A stretch of 64,000 bases of DNA from Pseudomonadota bacterium (GCA_039033415.1 JBCCCR010000032.1:20387-84386); one strand, 5' to 3'. Counted from the stretch's first letter, positions 1-8,641 are shown. Numbers and translations: made by a program. Notes: generated from the sequence alone by a model not told the origin.

Positions 1-509
1 TTTTTCAGCGTTTTCTCAACGCCTTCCTTTAGCGTGACGTTGACCATGCCGCAGCCGTGACACCCACCGCCAAACAGCAGCGTCGCGACACCGTCGTCGG
101 TTACTGACACCAGGGAAACCTGCCCCCCGTGGGACGCCAGCGACGGATTAACCTCGGCCGCGAGCAGGTATTCGATGCGGTCTTTCACCGCCGCGTCATC
201 GTCCGGCTCGGAACCTCTCAGGTTGGGTGCTTTGACCACGAGCTCGCCGCCCGTTGCGTCCTTTTCAAACGCCATTTCGGCCGCGTCGAGAAACGGTATC
301 GATGCGGATTCGATATACAGATCAAACCCTTCAAGCGGAACGCGCTGATCGCTGGCCTGCGCATCCGCGGGCTCACAGAAGCTCAGCTCACAGGAGGCCG
401 CGGGGGTGCCGGGCTGGCTGACCATCAGCCTCAGCGCCAGGCCTTCGATATCCTGCTGAGCGATGAGTTTACGAAAGTATTCCTGGGCAGACGCCTGAAC
501 GTCGATCAT
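1..509 (-). CDS. nfuA: NfuA Fe-S cluster carrier protein (3' end cut by window edge)
   Basis: Carrier that delivers [4Fe-4S] clusters to apo-enzymes in the cytoplasm. Reading from the ATG at 509, the N-terminal half looks like a degenerate A-type (IscA-like) domain (MIDVQASAQEYFRKL). The second half is an Nfu domain with the cluster-binding CxxC in GGGCHGCGMVNVTLKEG. The last residues lie beyond base 1. Two-domain architecture of this kind is the NfuA form rather than a lone Nfu or IscA. The start overlaps the stop of the upstream esterase gene by four bases (ATGA), so the two are probably co-translated. The overlap also fixes this start with good confidence. Confidence 0.92.
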   Translation of the reverse strand, partial: MIDVQASAQEYFRKLIAQQDIEGLALRLMVSQPGTPAASCELSFCEPADAQASDQRVPLEGFDLYIESASIPFLDAAEMAFEKDATGGELVVKAPNLRGSEPDDDAAVKDRIEYLLAAEVNPSLASHGGQVSLVSVTDDGVATLLFGGGCHGCGMVNVTLKEGVEKTLK

Positions 510-1534
510 GCCTTGATAGCCTCATAAAGCACCGGCAGGGAGATATCGAGTCGATGGTCCAGTCGCCGGTGGGTCCCCTGGAACTCTTCGTAGTGGTGCG
601 GCACGCCCAGGCGCTGCAGCGCTTTGTGGTAGCGGCGGTTGCCGAACTGAATCTGATATTCGTCCATATCACCGCAATCGACGTGGATGGCTCGTAAAGA
701 TTTCAAGGGATGGAGATAACTCTCGAGCATTTCCAGCGGATCATGTTCTTTCCATCGCTGCCAGCGTTTCGGATCGAGTTCAAGCGTCTCGAGATCAAAC
801 GGCAGCCTAAGCTGCCGCGGGTTCTCTAGATCGGGATCATAGGAAGCGGCCAGGCAGAGGCACATCAACGTTGAGAATTCGGCGGCGCCCCGCTTCTCGC
901 TCGCCCAGAACTGTTGAATGAATCGGTCGACGCTGCCCGCCTTGCTGAGCCGCAGCGCGCAGGCGGGAAACTCCGGTTTGTAGACCCACTCAAAACCCAT
1001 GTCGCCGGCATGAGACGCCATGGCGCCCCAGTACTGCGGGAACTGCATGACGCTGTTGAGCGCACCGTAGCCGCCGGAAGACTTTCCCAGGACAGCCCGA
1101 TGCTCTCGGCCGGGCAGCGTCCGGAACTGGCGGTCGATCAAAGGCACCAGCTCGCGGTGGAGATAGCTGGCGTAGTTGCCGAGCGCCGGACTGTCGAGAT
1201 ACTGGTTTCCGCCCAACGCGGTAAAACAATCCGGAGCGGCCACAATCACGGGCCCCATGGCTTCGCTGGTAATCAGGCGTTCGACGCGTTGAAAAACCCC
1301 CTCCTCAAAGCCGCGCCAATTGCCACACGACGCACCGCTGTTGGTGTAAGCGGCCAAGTACCAGATCACCGGATAGGCCTGGTCACCCTGCTCGTAGCCC
1401 GGCGGCAGGTAGACCTGGACCTGCCGGGCCACCGGATCGTTCCAGGGGTTACCGGCCAGCACCTCCGATCGATGCTCGAGTCGAACAATCCGCGGGGCCA
1501 TGTCGTAAAACCGGTTGTGGTGTGGGTTTGTCAT
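506..1534 (-). CDS. alpha/beta-hydrolase, esterase D / enterochelin-esterase family
   Basis: Predicted cytoplasmic serine esterase of about 342 residues. The nucleophile elbow GKSSGGYG (GxSxG) puts the serine near residue 152. A late Asp (DCGDMDEYQ) and a His in GTHRRLDHR are candidates for the rest of the triad. Such proteins (esterase D, IroE, Fes relatives) cleave acyl or formyl esters, and the substrate cannot be read here. The ATG at 1534 is preferred over an upstream in-frame start at 1630, because the extra 32 residues are low in family-like sequence and would overlap phhB. It is followed by nfuA with an ATGA overlap. No signal peptide is seen. Confidence 0.82.
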   Translation of the reverse strand: MTNPHHNRFYDMAPRIVRLEHRSEVLAGNPWNDPVARQVQVYLPPGYEQGDQAYPVIWYLAAYTNSGASCGNWRGFEEGVFQRVERLITSEAMGPVIVAAPDCFTALGGNQYLDSPALGNYASYLHRELVPLIDRQFRTLPGREHRAVLGKSSGGYGALNSVMQFPQYWGAMASHAGDMGFEWVYKPEFPACALRLSKAGSVDRFIQQFWASEKRGAAEFSTLMCLCLAASYDPDLENPRQLRLPFDLETLELDPKRWQRWKEHDPLEMLESYLHPLKSLRAIHVDCGDMDEYQIQFGNRRYHKALQRLGVPHHYEEFQGTHRRLDHRLDISLPVLYEAIKA

Positions 1535-1637
1535 AAAAGAAATAGTACCGTCGCGCCGGCCGCCGGAGGCGCCCTGGCCTTCGTCGGCATTGTGAGAAAG
1601 CTTAAGTAGCCCGTCAATGCGCTGGTACAATCAGCGC

Positions 1638-1976
1638 ATGACCCAGTCAGATCTCACGACCAAGACGTGCGCCCCCTGCGAGGGCGGCACCCAACCGCTG
1701 GATCCGGACCAAACCGCTGAGTTGCTCCCGCAGATTAGTGGATGGACACTCACGCCGGAAGGCGCGATCGAGCGCCGTTACCGCTTTGACAACTACTACC
1801 AAACGATGGCGTTTGTGAACGCCCTGGCTTTTATTGCGCACACCGAAGACCACCACCCGGACCTGGCGGTCAGCTATGACAGCTGCACGGTTTCCTACAT
1901 CACCCACGCGATCGGCGGGCTGTCAGAAAACGACTTTATCTGCGCCGCCAAGGTCAATCGACTGCTCGGTCCTTGA
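1638..1976 (+). CDS. phhB: pterin-4a-carbinolamine dehydratase
   Basis: Recycles the 4a-hydroxy-tetrahydropterin made by aromatic amino acid hydroxylases, and in animals doubles as the coactivator DCoH. The family signature is clear: HTEDHHPDLAVSYDSCTVSY followed by THAIGGLSENDF, which holds the catalytic His residues and Asp. At 112 residues it is the usual length. The start at 1638 is chosen because an upstream in-frame ATG at 1617 only adds a short non-conserved stretch. No phenylalanine hydroxylase gene is adjacent. The stop overlaps the next gene's TTG start by four bases, so the two are probably one transcript. Confidence 0.93.
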   Translation: MTQSDLTTKTCAPCEGGTQPLDPDQTAELLPQISGWTLTPEGAIERRYRFDNYYQTMAFVNALAFIAHTEDHHPDLAVSYDSCTVSYITHAIGGLSENDFICAAKVNRLLGP

Positions 1977-3403
1977 GCAAAGCTGTAGCCTGGCTCCTGC
2001 TGCTGGCAACGCCGTTCTGGTTCGTCTTGGCTGTCCAGCCGGCACGCCAGGAGGCGCTGGCGGCGGAGACTTCACTCACGCAGACCCTGTTGCAGCAGGG
2101 CTACCGCTGGCACCTCAACGAACCCGCCAACCTCATCGGCCAACGCCCCGTCGGCGTCGAGGCCTGGACGTTTGGCGAATCGGGGCTAAGGCTTCAGCAG
2201 GCCAGCTCAACCACCTACGTTCCACTCAATTTTCGCGGGCGAACGCTTCCTGCCGAAAACCTGAGCCGCTTACGCGTGGTGATGGCGGTCAGCCAAACGG
2301 TAAATCTAAGACTCTTCCATCGGGCCACGCTCGACGGCCCGGCCGCGCGAAGTGAGGCGGTCACGGTAGAACCCAACCAGCTGCTTGTTGACCTGGACCT
2401 TCGAGACCTTCATTGGACGATAGACGGCCGCCAGTCGGCCTGGGGTCAGGGTACGGCGAGCGTCGCAACGCTGCGGGTGCATCCCACCGACCGTCCCGCC
2501 GACCTAACGCTGATTGAGGTGCATCTAGCGCCGACGCCAACCACGGGCACCGCAGTCTCCACGAATCTGCAAATGATCGAAAACCCAGCGGCTGCAAACC
2601 CTGGATCTCTCACCGCACACGGCCAAAGCTGGGCAGATTGGTCACCGTCAGCGCTTCGCCGAGCCCTAGACCAGATCCGGGTAGACCCCAGGCAATGGCA
2701 GCGGAGCGAGCCGCCCGCTCGATGGCTGCCGGGCTGGCCGACCTACCTGACGGTTGCCGTCATTTTGTTAGGCGCCATGATGCAATCACGCTGGCGGGCT
2801 GCCGCAGCATTGCTGCTCCTCGCGGTCAGCCTTTGGTGGGGCTTCAGTCAGGCGCAGTGGCAGCTCGCGGGCGTTGCTGCTTGTCTCATTGCTCTGGTCC
2901 TTTGCGTTTCGATTCGGTATCAGCCCGCCGCCCGCGACGTTTTGTCTCGGCGTCTTCCCACGCCCCGACCAACCGGTAGCCTGGCTGACCTCCGCCGGCT
3001 GGCGGTACTGATGGCGCTGCTGCTGGCATGGCTGGTGTTAACCGACGATCGAACCGATAGCTGGCGTCTCGACCCTGGGCGCTGGGCGACCTACCTGTGC
3101 TGGGCCGCGGTTCAGCAGTGGGTACTCTGCACGGTGCTGTATCCACTGAGCCTGCTCGCCGGCGCCGGCTCGGCCGCAGCGATCGCCGTTGCAGCGCTAA
3201 TTTTCGGCTTAAGCCACCTGCCCAATCTGGAGCTGATGCTCATGACCTGGGTGCTGGCCCTGGGCTGCCTTTTGCACTACAGCCGGCATCAACAGCTGCT
3301 CACCCCGATGGCGCTCCACGGTGCAGCCGGAATTGTGCTCTTGGCGATGGCGCCGACGCCCATGCTGTATTCAGCGAGCGCCGGTCCGGGTTTTTGGTCA
3401 TGA
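1973..3403 (+). CDS. membrane protein with a degenerate CPBP-type intramembrane protease domain
   Basis: About 476 residues: a signal-like first helix, a periplasmic beta-rich region to roughly residue 250, then about seven hydrophobic helices. The C-terminal helices carry the second CPBP (Abi/Rce1) motif as FGLSHLP and a later HGAAG, both expected to bind the catalytic metal or water. The first motif, normally EExxxR, is replaced by QQWVLC, so ordinary glutamic-protease chemistry is doubtful. CPBP proteins process prenylated or sorting-tagged proteins. The target here is unknown. The start is TTG, overlapping the phhB stop (TTGA). The family assignment is by motif only and is an inference. 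Confidence 0.6.
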   Translation: MSKAVAWLLLLATPFWFVLAVQPARQEALAAETSLTQTLLQQGYRWHLNEPANLIGQRPVGVEAWTFGESGLRLQQASSTTYVPLNFRGRTLPAENLSRLRVVMAVSQTVNLRLFHRATLDGPAARSEAVTVEPNQLLVDLDLRDLHWTIDGRQSAWGQGTASVATLRVHPTDRPADLTLIEVHLAPTPTTGTAVSTNLQMIENPAAANPGSLTAHGQSWADWSPSALRRALDQIRVDPRQWQRSEPPARWLPGWPTYLTVAVILLGAMMQSRWRAAAALLLLAVSLWWGFSQAQWQLAGVAACLIALVLCVSIRYQPAARDVLSRRLPTPRPTGSLADLRRLAVLMALLLAWLVLTDDRTDSWRLDPGRWATYLCWAAVQQWVLCTVLYPLSLLAGAGSAAAIAVAALIFGLSHLPNLELMLMTWVLALGCLLHYSRHQQLLTPMALHGAAGIVLLAMAPTPMLYSASAGPGFWS

Positions 3404-3428
3404 TCAGGGCGCTTAGGTCCTGTTGTGA

Positions 3429-4376
3429 TCAAATCAGTTCGCGCCAACCGGCGAGCTTCGACGCCGCCCAGCGCTTGTCGACAGCCGCACAGAAATCCTC
3501 TGGCGGCGGCGAGCAGATTCCGAGAGCTGCCTCGACGACATCCAGTCGATGGCAATGCAGCAGCAGTCGCCCGGACTTTGGCGCGGCGCTAGCTCCATAT
3601 TTGTTGTCTCCGGCTACGGGTGCACCCAACGTCCCCGCGTGAACCCGAATTTGGTGGGTTCGGCCCGTATCGATCCGGACACTTACCAGCGTTTGTGACT
3701 CGCTGGACGCCAGCTCGACAAAGTGACTGACGGCAGGCTTGCCGGCTGGATCCACGCGAACCTCGCGCCGCCCGTCACCCGCAGCAACCCGGGACAACGG
3801 CTCGCTGCAGGTCACGTTGGGCTTTGGCAGCCGCCCATCGAGCAGAGCGAGGTAGGTTTTGCGGACGGCGTCGCCGGCGAACCATCCGCCAGCCCGAACT
3901 AACGATTCGCGGTTCCTCGCCAGCAGCAGACACCCGCTGGTGCCGCGGTCGAGGCGGTGAACCAGCTCGAGAAACTCGTCGGGCCGCCAGCGCCGCAGCA
4001 GGTCGATGACGCCCCAGCTAAGCCCGCTGCCAGCATGAACGGCGATCCCTGAGGGTTTGTTGAGCGCGAGGAAGTCTGGGCTCTCGTGCACGACCCAGGT
4101 GCCGACCTGCGACACCCTTTCAGGGTTGATCGGCACCGGCCCCTCCGAGGGAAGCCGCACCGGCGGCACGCGAATCACGTCGCCAGCGCGCAGCCGGCTG
4201 GTGGGCTTGGCACGACCGCCGTTGATGCGCACCTCGCCACGGCGGATGATTCGGTAAATCAGCGATTTTGGAGCGCGCTTCAGCAGACGAGACAGGAAGT
4301 TATCCAGGCGCTGGTCACTGTGACCGGAATCGACGGTAAGTTGTTGTACGCGCGAGAAATCCAGGGGCGGTTTCAT
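3429..4376 (-). CDS. rluC: 23S rRNA pseudouridine synthase RluC
   Basis: Isomerises uridines in 23S rRNA helices (955, 2504 and 2580 in E. coli). An S4 RNA-binding domain lies at roughly residues 15-75 (SDQRLDNFLSRLLKRAP, then a GEVRINGG turn). The RluA-type catalytic core follows, with HRLDRGTSG supplying the catalytic Asp, and the RTHQIRVH motif near the C-terminus is also typical. At 315 residues it has the family length. It is divergent from rne, the arrangement seen in E. coli, which favours RluC over RluA or RluD. It converges on the CPBP-like gene with only 25 bases between them and no obvious terminator. Confidence 0.93.
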   Translation of the reverse strand: MKPPLDFSRVQQLTVDSGHSDQRLDNFLSRLLKRAPKSLIYRIIRRGEVRINGGRAKPTSRLRAGDVIRVPPVRLPSEGPVPINPERVSQVGTWVVHESPDFLALNKPSGIAVHAGSGLSWGVIDLLRRWRPDEFLELVHRLDRGTSGCLLLARNRESLVRAGGWFAGDAVRKTYLALLDGRLPKPNVTCSEPLSRVAAGDGRREVRVDPAGKPAVSHFVELASSESQTLVSVRIDTGRTHQIRVHAGTLGAPVAGDNKYGASAAPKSGRLLLHCHRLDVVEAALGICSPPPEDFCAAVDKRWAASKLAGWRELI

Positions 4377-4382
4377 GGGAGA

Positions 4383-4411
4383 TTGCTGGACTGTAACAAG
4401 GTTGTTATATT
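4383..4411 (+). promoter_or_regulatory. probable sigma-70 promoter of rne
   Basis: TTGCTG at 4383-4388 and TATATT at 4406-4411 are separated by 17 bases, close to the sigma-70 consensus. This places the transcript start near 4418 and leaves a leader of about 245 bases before rne. Assigned by eye; no start-site data. Confidence 0.55.
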
Positions 4412-4417
4412 ACTCCG

Positions 4418-4662
4418 CTTATCCCGGCCGCGCGCTGTTTTGATGCGCCAGCCGGGTCAAGGCGACCGCCTGATTCTAAGCCCGAAACGTCCCTCCGGCA
4501 GTCAGGCGCGGCGCCCACCGGCGATAACGCCAGCTGTCTGCGCCAGTTGCGCAGAACGTGAACACTGCGCGCTTCCGGCCTTCGGGAGCCTGAGAAGGGG
4601 GACCCAGGCATCGCTGTCGTGGAACGACAGCGTTTCGCTGGCGCGCATCCAAGGACAATATA
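4418..4662 (+). promoter_or_regulatory. long structured 5' leader of rne
   Basis: No gene is seen in this stretch. It contains CTGCGC (4538-4543), GCGCAG (4549-4554) and CTGCGC (4565-4570). The middle segment can pair with either neighbour, so the two stems exclude each other. A perfect 8-bp stem CGCTGTCG/CGACAGCG with loop TGGAA sits at 4612-4632, about 30 bases before the start codon. In E. coli, RNase E shortens its own mRNA through leader hairpins. A similar feedback role here is an inference from position and structure only. Confidence 0.5.
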
Positions 4663-7404
4663 ATGAAAAGAATGCTGATTAACGCGACGCAGCCGGAAGA
4701 GCTGCGCGTGGCAATCGTCGATGGTCAGACGCTCTACGACCTCGACATCGAAGTCAACTCTCGCGAACAGAAAAAAGCCAATATCTACAAAGCCCGGGTG
4801 ACGCGCGTTGAGCCCAGCCTGGAAGCGTGTTTTGTCGACTACGGCGCCGACCGCCACGGCTTTCTCCCCCTCAAGGAAATCTGCCCAGCGTTTTACAAAA
4901 ACGGTGCCGACTCTCGCGGCAGCATCAAAGACCTGATCAGCGAAGGCCAGGAGCTGGTGGTCCAGGTTGAGAAGGAAGAGCGCGGCAACAAGGGTGCCGC
5001 CCTGACGACCTACATCAGCCTCGCCGGTCGCTATCTGGTGCTGATGCCCACCAATCCAAAAGCTGGGGGCGTCTCCCGGCGTATCGAGGGCGAAGACCGG
5101 CAGGCGATCAAAGACGCGCTGAAAGAGCTCGACGTTCCCAGCTCCATGGGATTGATTGTGCGTACGGCAGGCGTCGGGCGCGAAGCGGAGGAGTTGCGCT
5201 GGGATTTCGAGTACCTGCGCCAGCTGTGGACCGCAATCACCACAGCCGCCGATGAGCGCAAGGCGCCGTTCCTGATTTACCAGGAGAGCCAGCTGATCAT
5301 CCGGGCACTCCGCGACTATCTGCGCAGCGACATTGGCGAGATCCTGATCGACGCCGAGCCCGTCTACAACGACGCGCGGGAGTTTATGCAGCAGGTCATG
5401 CCCCACAACCTGCGAAAGCTGAAGCTTTACGACAGCGGCACGCCGCTGTTTTCGCGTTATCAGATCGAAAGCCAGATCGAGTCCGCGTTCGCCCGCGACG
5501 TCAATCTGCACTCTGGCGGGTCGATTGTCGTCGACCATACCGAGGCCCTGATCTCCATCGACATCAACTCGGCCCGCGCCACCAAAGGCAGCGACATCGA
5601 GGAAACCGCGCTCAACACCAATCTCGAAGCGGCGGACGAAATCGGTCGTCAGCTGCGCATCCGCGACCTCGGTGGCCTGGTGGTCATCGACTTCATCGAC
5701 ATGATGGAGAACCGCAACCAGCGGGCGGTGGAAGACCGGCTGCGAGAGGCGCTGAAGACCGATCGCGCCCGTACCCAGATCGGCCGAATCTCCCGTTTCG
5801 GGCTCCTGGAGATGTCTCGGCAGCGCTTGCGACCCTCCCTGGGCGAATCGAGCCAGAACGTGTGTCCCCGATGCCACGGCCACGGCTTTATCCGGAGCAT
5901 CGAATCCCTGGCGCTCTCGGTGCTGCGGCTGGTCGAAGAAGAGGCGATGAAAGAGTTCACCGGTGAGGTGATTGCGGTGGTGCCCAACGACGTGGGCAAT
6001 TTCCTGCTCAACGAAAAGCGTCACGCCGTGTCCCAGATCGAAGCACGGCATCGTGTGCCAATTCTGGTGATCAACGCCCCGCATGTGGATACACCCAACT
6101 TCGAGATTCGGCGAATCCGGCGCCAGGATCTTCGGCTCGACGGAGAAGCCAGCTACGAGATGGCGAACGCGCCCGAGCCCGAGATTGTCGCCAGCAATAC
6201 CCCCGAAGGCCTCAAATCCGAGCAGCCGGCGGTGGTAAGCGTGCCGCCGCCGGCGCCGGCTCCCATACCGGCAGCAAAACCGGAGCCGGCTGAGAGCAAA
6301 GGTTTTCTCGCATGGTTGGGCGGACTCTTTGGCGGCGGAAGCGCCGAAGCAGAGCCCGAGCCGAAGCCGGCCAAAAAGAAAACCCGCAGTAGCGGCAAGG
6401 GCAGCCAGGGTGCCCAGGCTCGCGGTCCGAAGCGAGACCGAGGCAACGATCGACGCGGCGGACAGCGCAAGAAAACCGGCAGCAAGAAAAAGGCTGGCCG
6501 CAAGCCGCAGGACAAAGCAGCCGATGCCGGGGGCGACAACCGAAAGAACACCGGCCCCAAGCAGGACAACCGACAAGGCAAACAGGCTGAGGGTGAATCC
6601 ACCGGTAACCCGCGTTCCCGCAGACGGGGTCGGCGCGGCGGACGCAACCGTCGCGGCAAGGGTGGCCAGAAGCGCGACGAGGCAGCCAGCGGCAATTCGC
6701 AAAACGCTAACCAGGCACAGGGTCAAACCTCAGGAACAGAAACCCAGAGCAAAGGACAACGTCAGGGGGGCAACCCAAATAAGCCGCAGCAAAAGCCGCC
6801 AGCTGCGTCTGACAACCAGGCCAGCACAGCAACGCCCAATGCGCCACAGTCCGCGCCGCCGAAAGGCAGCGATGCCACCTCACCGGCATCCGCTAAGGCA
6901 TCGGCGCCCGACACAGCGCCAAACCGCGAGGCAAAAGCACCGGAGCAGCCGAAGGCCTCCAGCAGCGGTTCGCCGACCGGCGGCAAGGCCGGTGCCGGCA
7001 CTGAGAGCCCTCAGCCCAAGCCAACCCCCGCCCCAAGCTCGAGCCAGCCGCCCGCCTCCAGGAGCGAAGCGTCGTCGGCACCCAGCAAAGCGGCACCGGC
7101 TGCTGCGGCTAAGCCCGCTGAAAGGCCGCCGTCAGGGATCGACAACGCCAGCAAGCCGGACACTGCCAAAAGCGCTCCGAAGCCTGCGGCACCCGCGCAG
7201 TCTGCCCAGGCACCCAGCAATGGTGCTGGCGCGGCAACAACGCCCAAGCCACCCGCGGCAAACGCCAGCCCGCCAGCTCCCACGCCGACGCCGGCCCCTA
7301 CTCAGCCAGCGGCATCTACCTCTGGCCCTGCCACGCCAAAGCCAGCTACCCCGTCCAAGGGAGACGGCAGCCCGAGCAAAGACAGCGGGCCAAGCGGAGA
7401 TTAG
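4663..7404 (+). CDS. rne: ribonuclease E
   Basis: Essential endoribonuclease that starts mRNA decay, matures rRNA and tRNA, and scaffolds the degradosome at the inner membrane. The catalytic half (about residues 1-520) has the S1 domain after [18 protein letters not shown], the two catalytic Asp regions ([11 protein letters not shown] and [13 protein letters not shown]) and the zinc-link CPRCHGHG. The remaining roughly 390 residues are low complexity: first Lys/Arg/Gly-rich, with an arginine-rich patch like the E. coli RNA-binding segment, then Pro/Ala/Ser-rich. The start has a good Shine-Dalgarno (AAGGA seven bases before ATG). Divergent rluC and the long leader support RNase E rather than RNase G. 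Confidence 0.96.
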   Translation: MKRMLINATQPEELRVAIVDGQTLYDLDIEVNSREQKKANIYKARVTRVEPSLEACFVDYGADRHGFLPLKEICPAFYKNGADSRGSIKDLISEGQELVVQVEKEERGNKGAALTTYISLAGRYLVLMPTNPKAGGVSRRIEGEDRQAIKDALKELDVPSSMGLIVRTAGVGREAEELRWDFEYLRQLWTAITTAADERKAPFLIYQESQLIIRALRDYLRSDIGEILIDAEPVYNDAREFMQQVMPHNLRKLKLYDSGTPLFSRYQIESQIESAFARDVNLHSGGSIVVDHTEALISIDINSARATKGSDIEETALNTNLEAADEIGRQLRIRDLGGLVVIDFIDMMENRNQRAVEDRLREALKTDRARTQIGRISRFGLLEMSRQRLRPSLGESSQNVCPRCHGHGFIRSIESLALSVLRLVEEEAMKEFTGEVIAVVPNDVGNFLLNEKRHAVSQIEARHRVPILVINAPHVDTPNFEIRRIRRQDLRLDGEASYEMANAPEPEIVASNTPEGLKSEQPAVVSVPPPAPAPIPAAKPEPAESKGFLAWLGGLFGGGSAEAEPEPKPAKKKTRSSGKGSQGAQARGPKRDRGNDRRGGQRKKTGSKKKAGRKPQDKAADAGGDNRKNTGPKQDNRQGKQAEGESTGNPRSRRRGRRGGRNRRGKGGQKRDEAASGNSQNANQAQGQTSGTETQSKGQRQGGNPNKPQQKPPAASDNQASTATPNAPQSAPPKGSDATSPASAKASAPDTAPNREAKAPEQPKASSSGSPTGGKAGAGTESPQPKPTPAPSSSQPPASRSEASSAPSKAAPAAAAKPAERPPSGIDNASKPDTAKSAPKPAAPAQSAQAPSNGAGAATTPKPPAANASPPAPTPTPAPTQPAASTSGPATPKPATPSKGDGSPSKDSGPSGD

Positions 7405-7441
7405 AGAGTTCTGCCCGGCCATCGCGGTCGGGCTTGGCTGC

Positions 7442-7466
7442 CGGCGCCGACAGGCGCCGCGGTTTT
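7442..7466 (+). terminator. probable intrinsic terminator of rne
   Basis: CGGCGCC (7442-7448), loop GACA and GGCGCCG (7453-7459) form a 7-bp GC stem followed by CGGTTTTC. A second imperfect stem (GCCCGGCC/GGTCGGGC) lies just upstream around 7415-7435. It ends at the stop of the convergent response-regulator gene. Confidence 0.6.
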
Positions 7467-8110
7467 CAAACGCTGCTGTTTTCTAAGATACCGTGGCGAA
7501 TCGCCAGATGGGTCAGCTCGACGTCATTCTTAACGGTGAGCTTCTCGTAGATCCGATACTTGTAGGTGCTGACCGTTTTTGGACTTAGCGCCAGCGACTC
7601 AGCGATCCCGCTCACCTCGATCCCCTGGATGAGCATCATCATGACCTCCATTTCCCGGCTGGACAGGTCGTCGAACGGCGACTTGTCGGCCCCCGGCAGC
7701 AGCGACAGCGCCAGACGCTGCGCAATGTCTTTGCCGATGTATCGGGTGTCGCGATGGACCGACCGGATGGCGTTGACGAGTTCCTCGGCCGCGCACCCCT
7801 TGCTCAGGTATCCGGAAGCTCCAGCGTCGAGGAGATGCGTCGGAAACGGCGCTTCGGAATGCACGGTAAGAATGATGACTTTGCATTCTGGAGACGATCG
7901 GGCGATGCGTCGGGTCGCTTCAAGACCACCCAAGCCTGGCATATTGACGTCCATCAGCACCACGTCAGGCTTGTGCTCGCGCACCAGGCGGAGCGCTTCT
8001 TCGCCGGTTCCTGCCTCTCCGACAATCTCCATGCCGGCCTGTTTCTCAATAATATGAGCAACGCCGGTGCGCACGAGATCGTGGTCGTCTACCAGTAACA
8101 GTCGTATCAC
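7466..8110 (-). CDS. uvrY: NarL/FixJ-family response regulator, GacA/UvrY type
   Basis: A 214-residue two-domain regulator. The receiver domain (about 1-120) has the acidic pair DDHD near the N-terminus, phospho-acceptor Asp in DVVLMDVNMPG, Thr in VIILTVHS and Lys in GYLSKG. A LuxR-type helix-turn-helix follows (LSSREMEVMMMLIQGI, then SPKTVSTYKYRIYEKL). Length and sequence flavour match GacA/UvrY/SirA, which answer to the BarA/GacS kinase and in gammaproteobacteria drive CsrA-sequestering small RNAs. In many genomes uvrC and pgsA follow this gene. Here they do not: rne converges from the other side. The symbol is therefore likely but not certain. Confidence 0.85.
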   Translation of the reverse strand: MIRLLLVDDHDLVRTGVAHIIEKQAGMEIVGEAGTGEEALRLVREHKPDVVLMDVNMPGLGGLEATRRIARSSPECKVIILTVHSEAPFPTHLLDAGASGYLSKGCAAEELVNAIRSVHRDTRYIGKDIAQRLALSLLPGADKSPFDDLSSREMEVMMMLIQGIEVSGIAESLALSPKTVSTYKYRIYEKLTVKNDVELTHLAIRHGILENSSV

Positions 8111-8240
8111 AGCTCGCCTCCAATTCGAACAGCATCTTATCTCAGAACGCGGAATGGGAGCGAGGAATCAATCCCTTTGCAATCCACCTTACCCAGGCAG
8201 GTCAGAAGACGGCATTCGCCTTCTAAGATTTCAGCGACAA
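8111..8240. other. upstream region of the response-regulator gene, no gene
   Basis: About 130 bases upstream of the response regulator (minus strand) and upstream of the first tRNA copy (plus strand). No protein or RNA gene is supported. It must hold the response-regulator promoter, but no clear hexamers were found. Confidence 0.4.
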
Positions 8241-8243
8241 GGC

Positions 8244-8272
8244 GGGACACCGGGCTCAGGATTTTGTATCAC
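8244..8272 (+). promoter_or_regulatory. promoter of the interrupted tRNA-Ser copy
   Basis: GGGACA at 8244-8249 and TATCAC at 8267-8272, 17 bases apart. It is the duplicate of the downstream promoter at 8600-8628, with one change in the -10 hexamer (TATCAC instead of TATCAT). Confidence 0.45.
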
Positions 8273-8285
8273 TCGGCGCCTGTGC

Positions 8286-8357
8286 GGAGGAGTGGCAGAG
8301 CGGTTGAATGCACTGGTCTTGAAAACCAGCAGAGGTGAAAGCCTCTCGGGGGTTCGA
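8286..8357 (+). pseudogene. interrupted tRNA-Ser(UGA) copy
   Basis: The 72 bases from GGAGGAG to TTCGA are identical to the first 72 bases of the intact tRNA-Ser at 8642, including the TGA anticodon and the long variable arm. The gene stops inside the T-loop and continues into two 84-bp hairpin units. After those units, AATCCCTCC (8526-8534) matches the missing 3' part of the T-arm, but the 3' strand of the acceptor stem is lost. It cannot fold as a tRNA as it stands. Confidence 0.85.
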
Positions 8358-8525
8358 CAAACTTCCGCAAGGAAGTTTGGACGCCGAAGCGCAGCGCAGG
8401 CGCCCCGCAGGGGTGAGCAAACGATACTTCGTTTGCGAATCACTAAGTTGCGCTAGCAACTTGGACGCCTGAGCGCAGCGCAGGCGCCCCGTAGGGGTGA
8501 GCAAACGATACTTCGTTTGCGAATC
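8358..8525 (+). repeat. two tandem 84-bp three-hairpin units
   Basis: Unit 1 spans 8358-8441 and unit 2 spans 8442-8525. Each holds three inverted repeats. The first differs in sequence but not in form: CAAACTTCC/GGAAGTTTG with loop GCAA in unit 1, AAGTTGC/GCAACTT with loop GCTA in unit 2. The second (CGCCCC, GGGGTG) and the third (GCAAACGA/TCGTTTGC, loop TACT) are nearly identical between units. The run begins inside the T-loop of the tRNA-Ser copy and ends where tRNA-like AATCCCTCC resumes. An open reading frame crosses it on the minus strand but looks like a by-product. Confidence 0.8.
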
Positions 8526-8599
8526 AATCCCTCCGCGATCAAGCAGCGTGCACAATACCTTCAACGGTGCGAAACAGCCTAAGAATTACCCCAAAGGGC

Positions 8600-8628
8600 G
8601 GGACACCAGCCTCAGGATTTTGTATCAT
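8600..8628 (+). promoter_or_regulatory. promoter of tRNA-Ser(UGA)
   Basis: GGGACA at 8600-8605 and TATCAT at 8623-8628 with a 17-base spacer, predicting a start near 8635, about seven bases before the mature 5' end. The same block precedes the interrupted copy 356 bases upstream. Confidence 0.5.
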
Positions 8629-8641
8629 TCGGCGCCTGCGC

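Noticed and set aside
1834..2355. 173-codon plus-strand frame between phhB and the CPBP-like gene
   Set aside because: Shadow of two well-supported genes in a different frame.
4405..6726. 773-codon open frame on the minus strand across rne
   Set aside because: Antisense to the strongly conserved catalytic half of rne. Sequence looks like GC-rich antisense translation, with no domain and no ribosome-binding site.
6329..7486. 385-codon plus-strand frame overlapping the rne tail
   Set aside because: Arg/Pro-rich shadow of the low-complexity rne tail in another frame.
8358..8525. CRISPR array
   Set aside because: Only two adjacent units with no spacers, no leader and no cas genes. The palindromes fit hairpin units instead.
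8256..8564. 102-codon minus-strand frame across the hairpin units
   Set aside because: It is built from the repeats and antisense tRNA sequence. Its repeating peptide follows from the DNA repeat, so it gives no evidence of coding.
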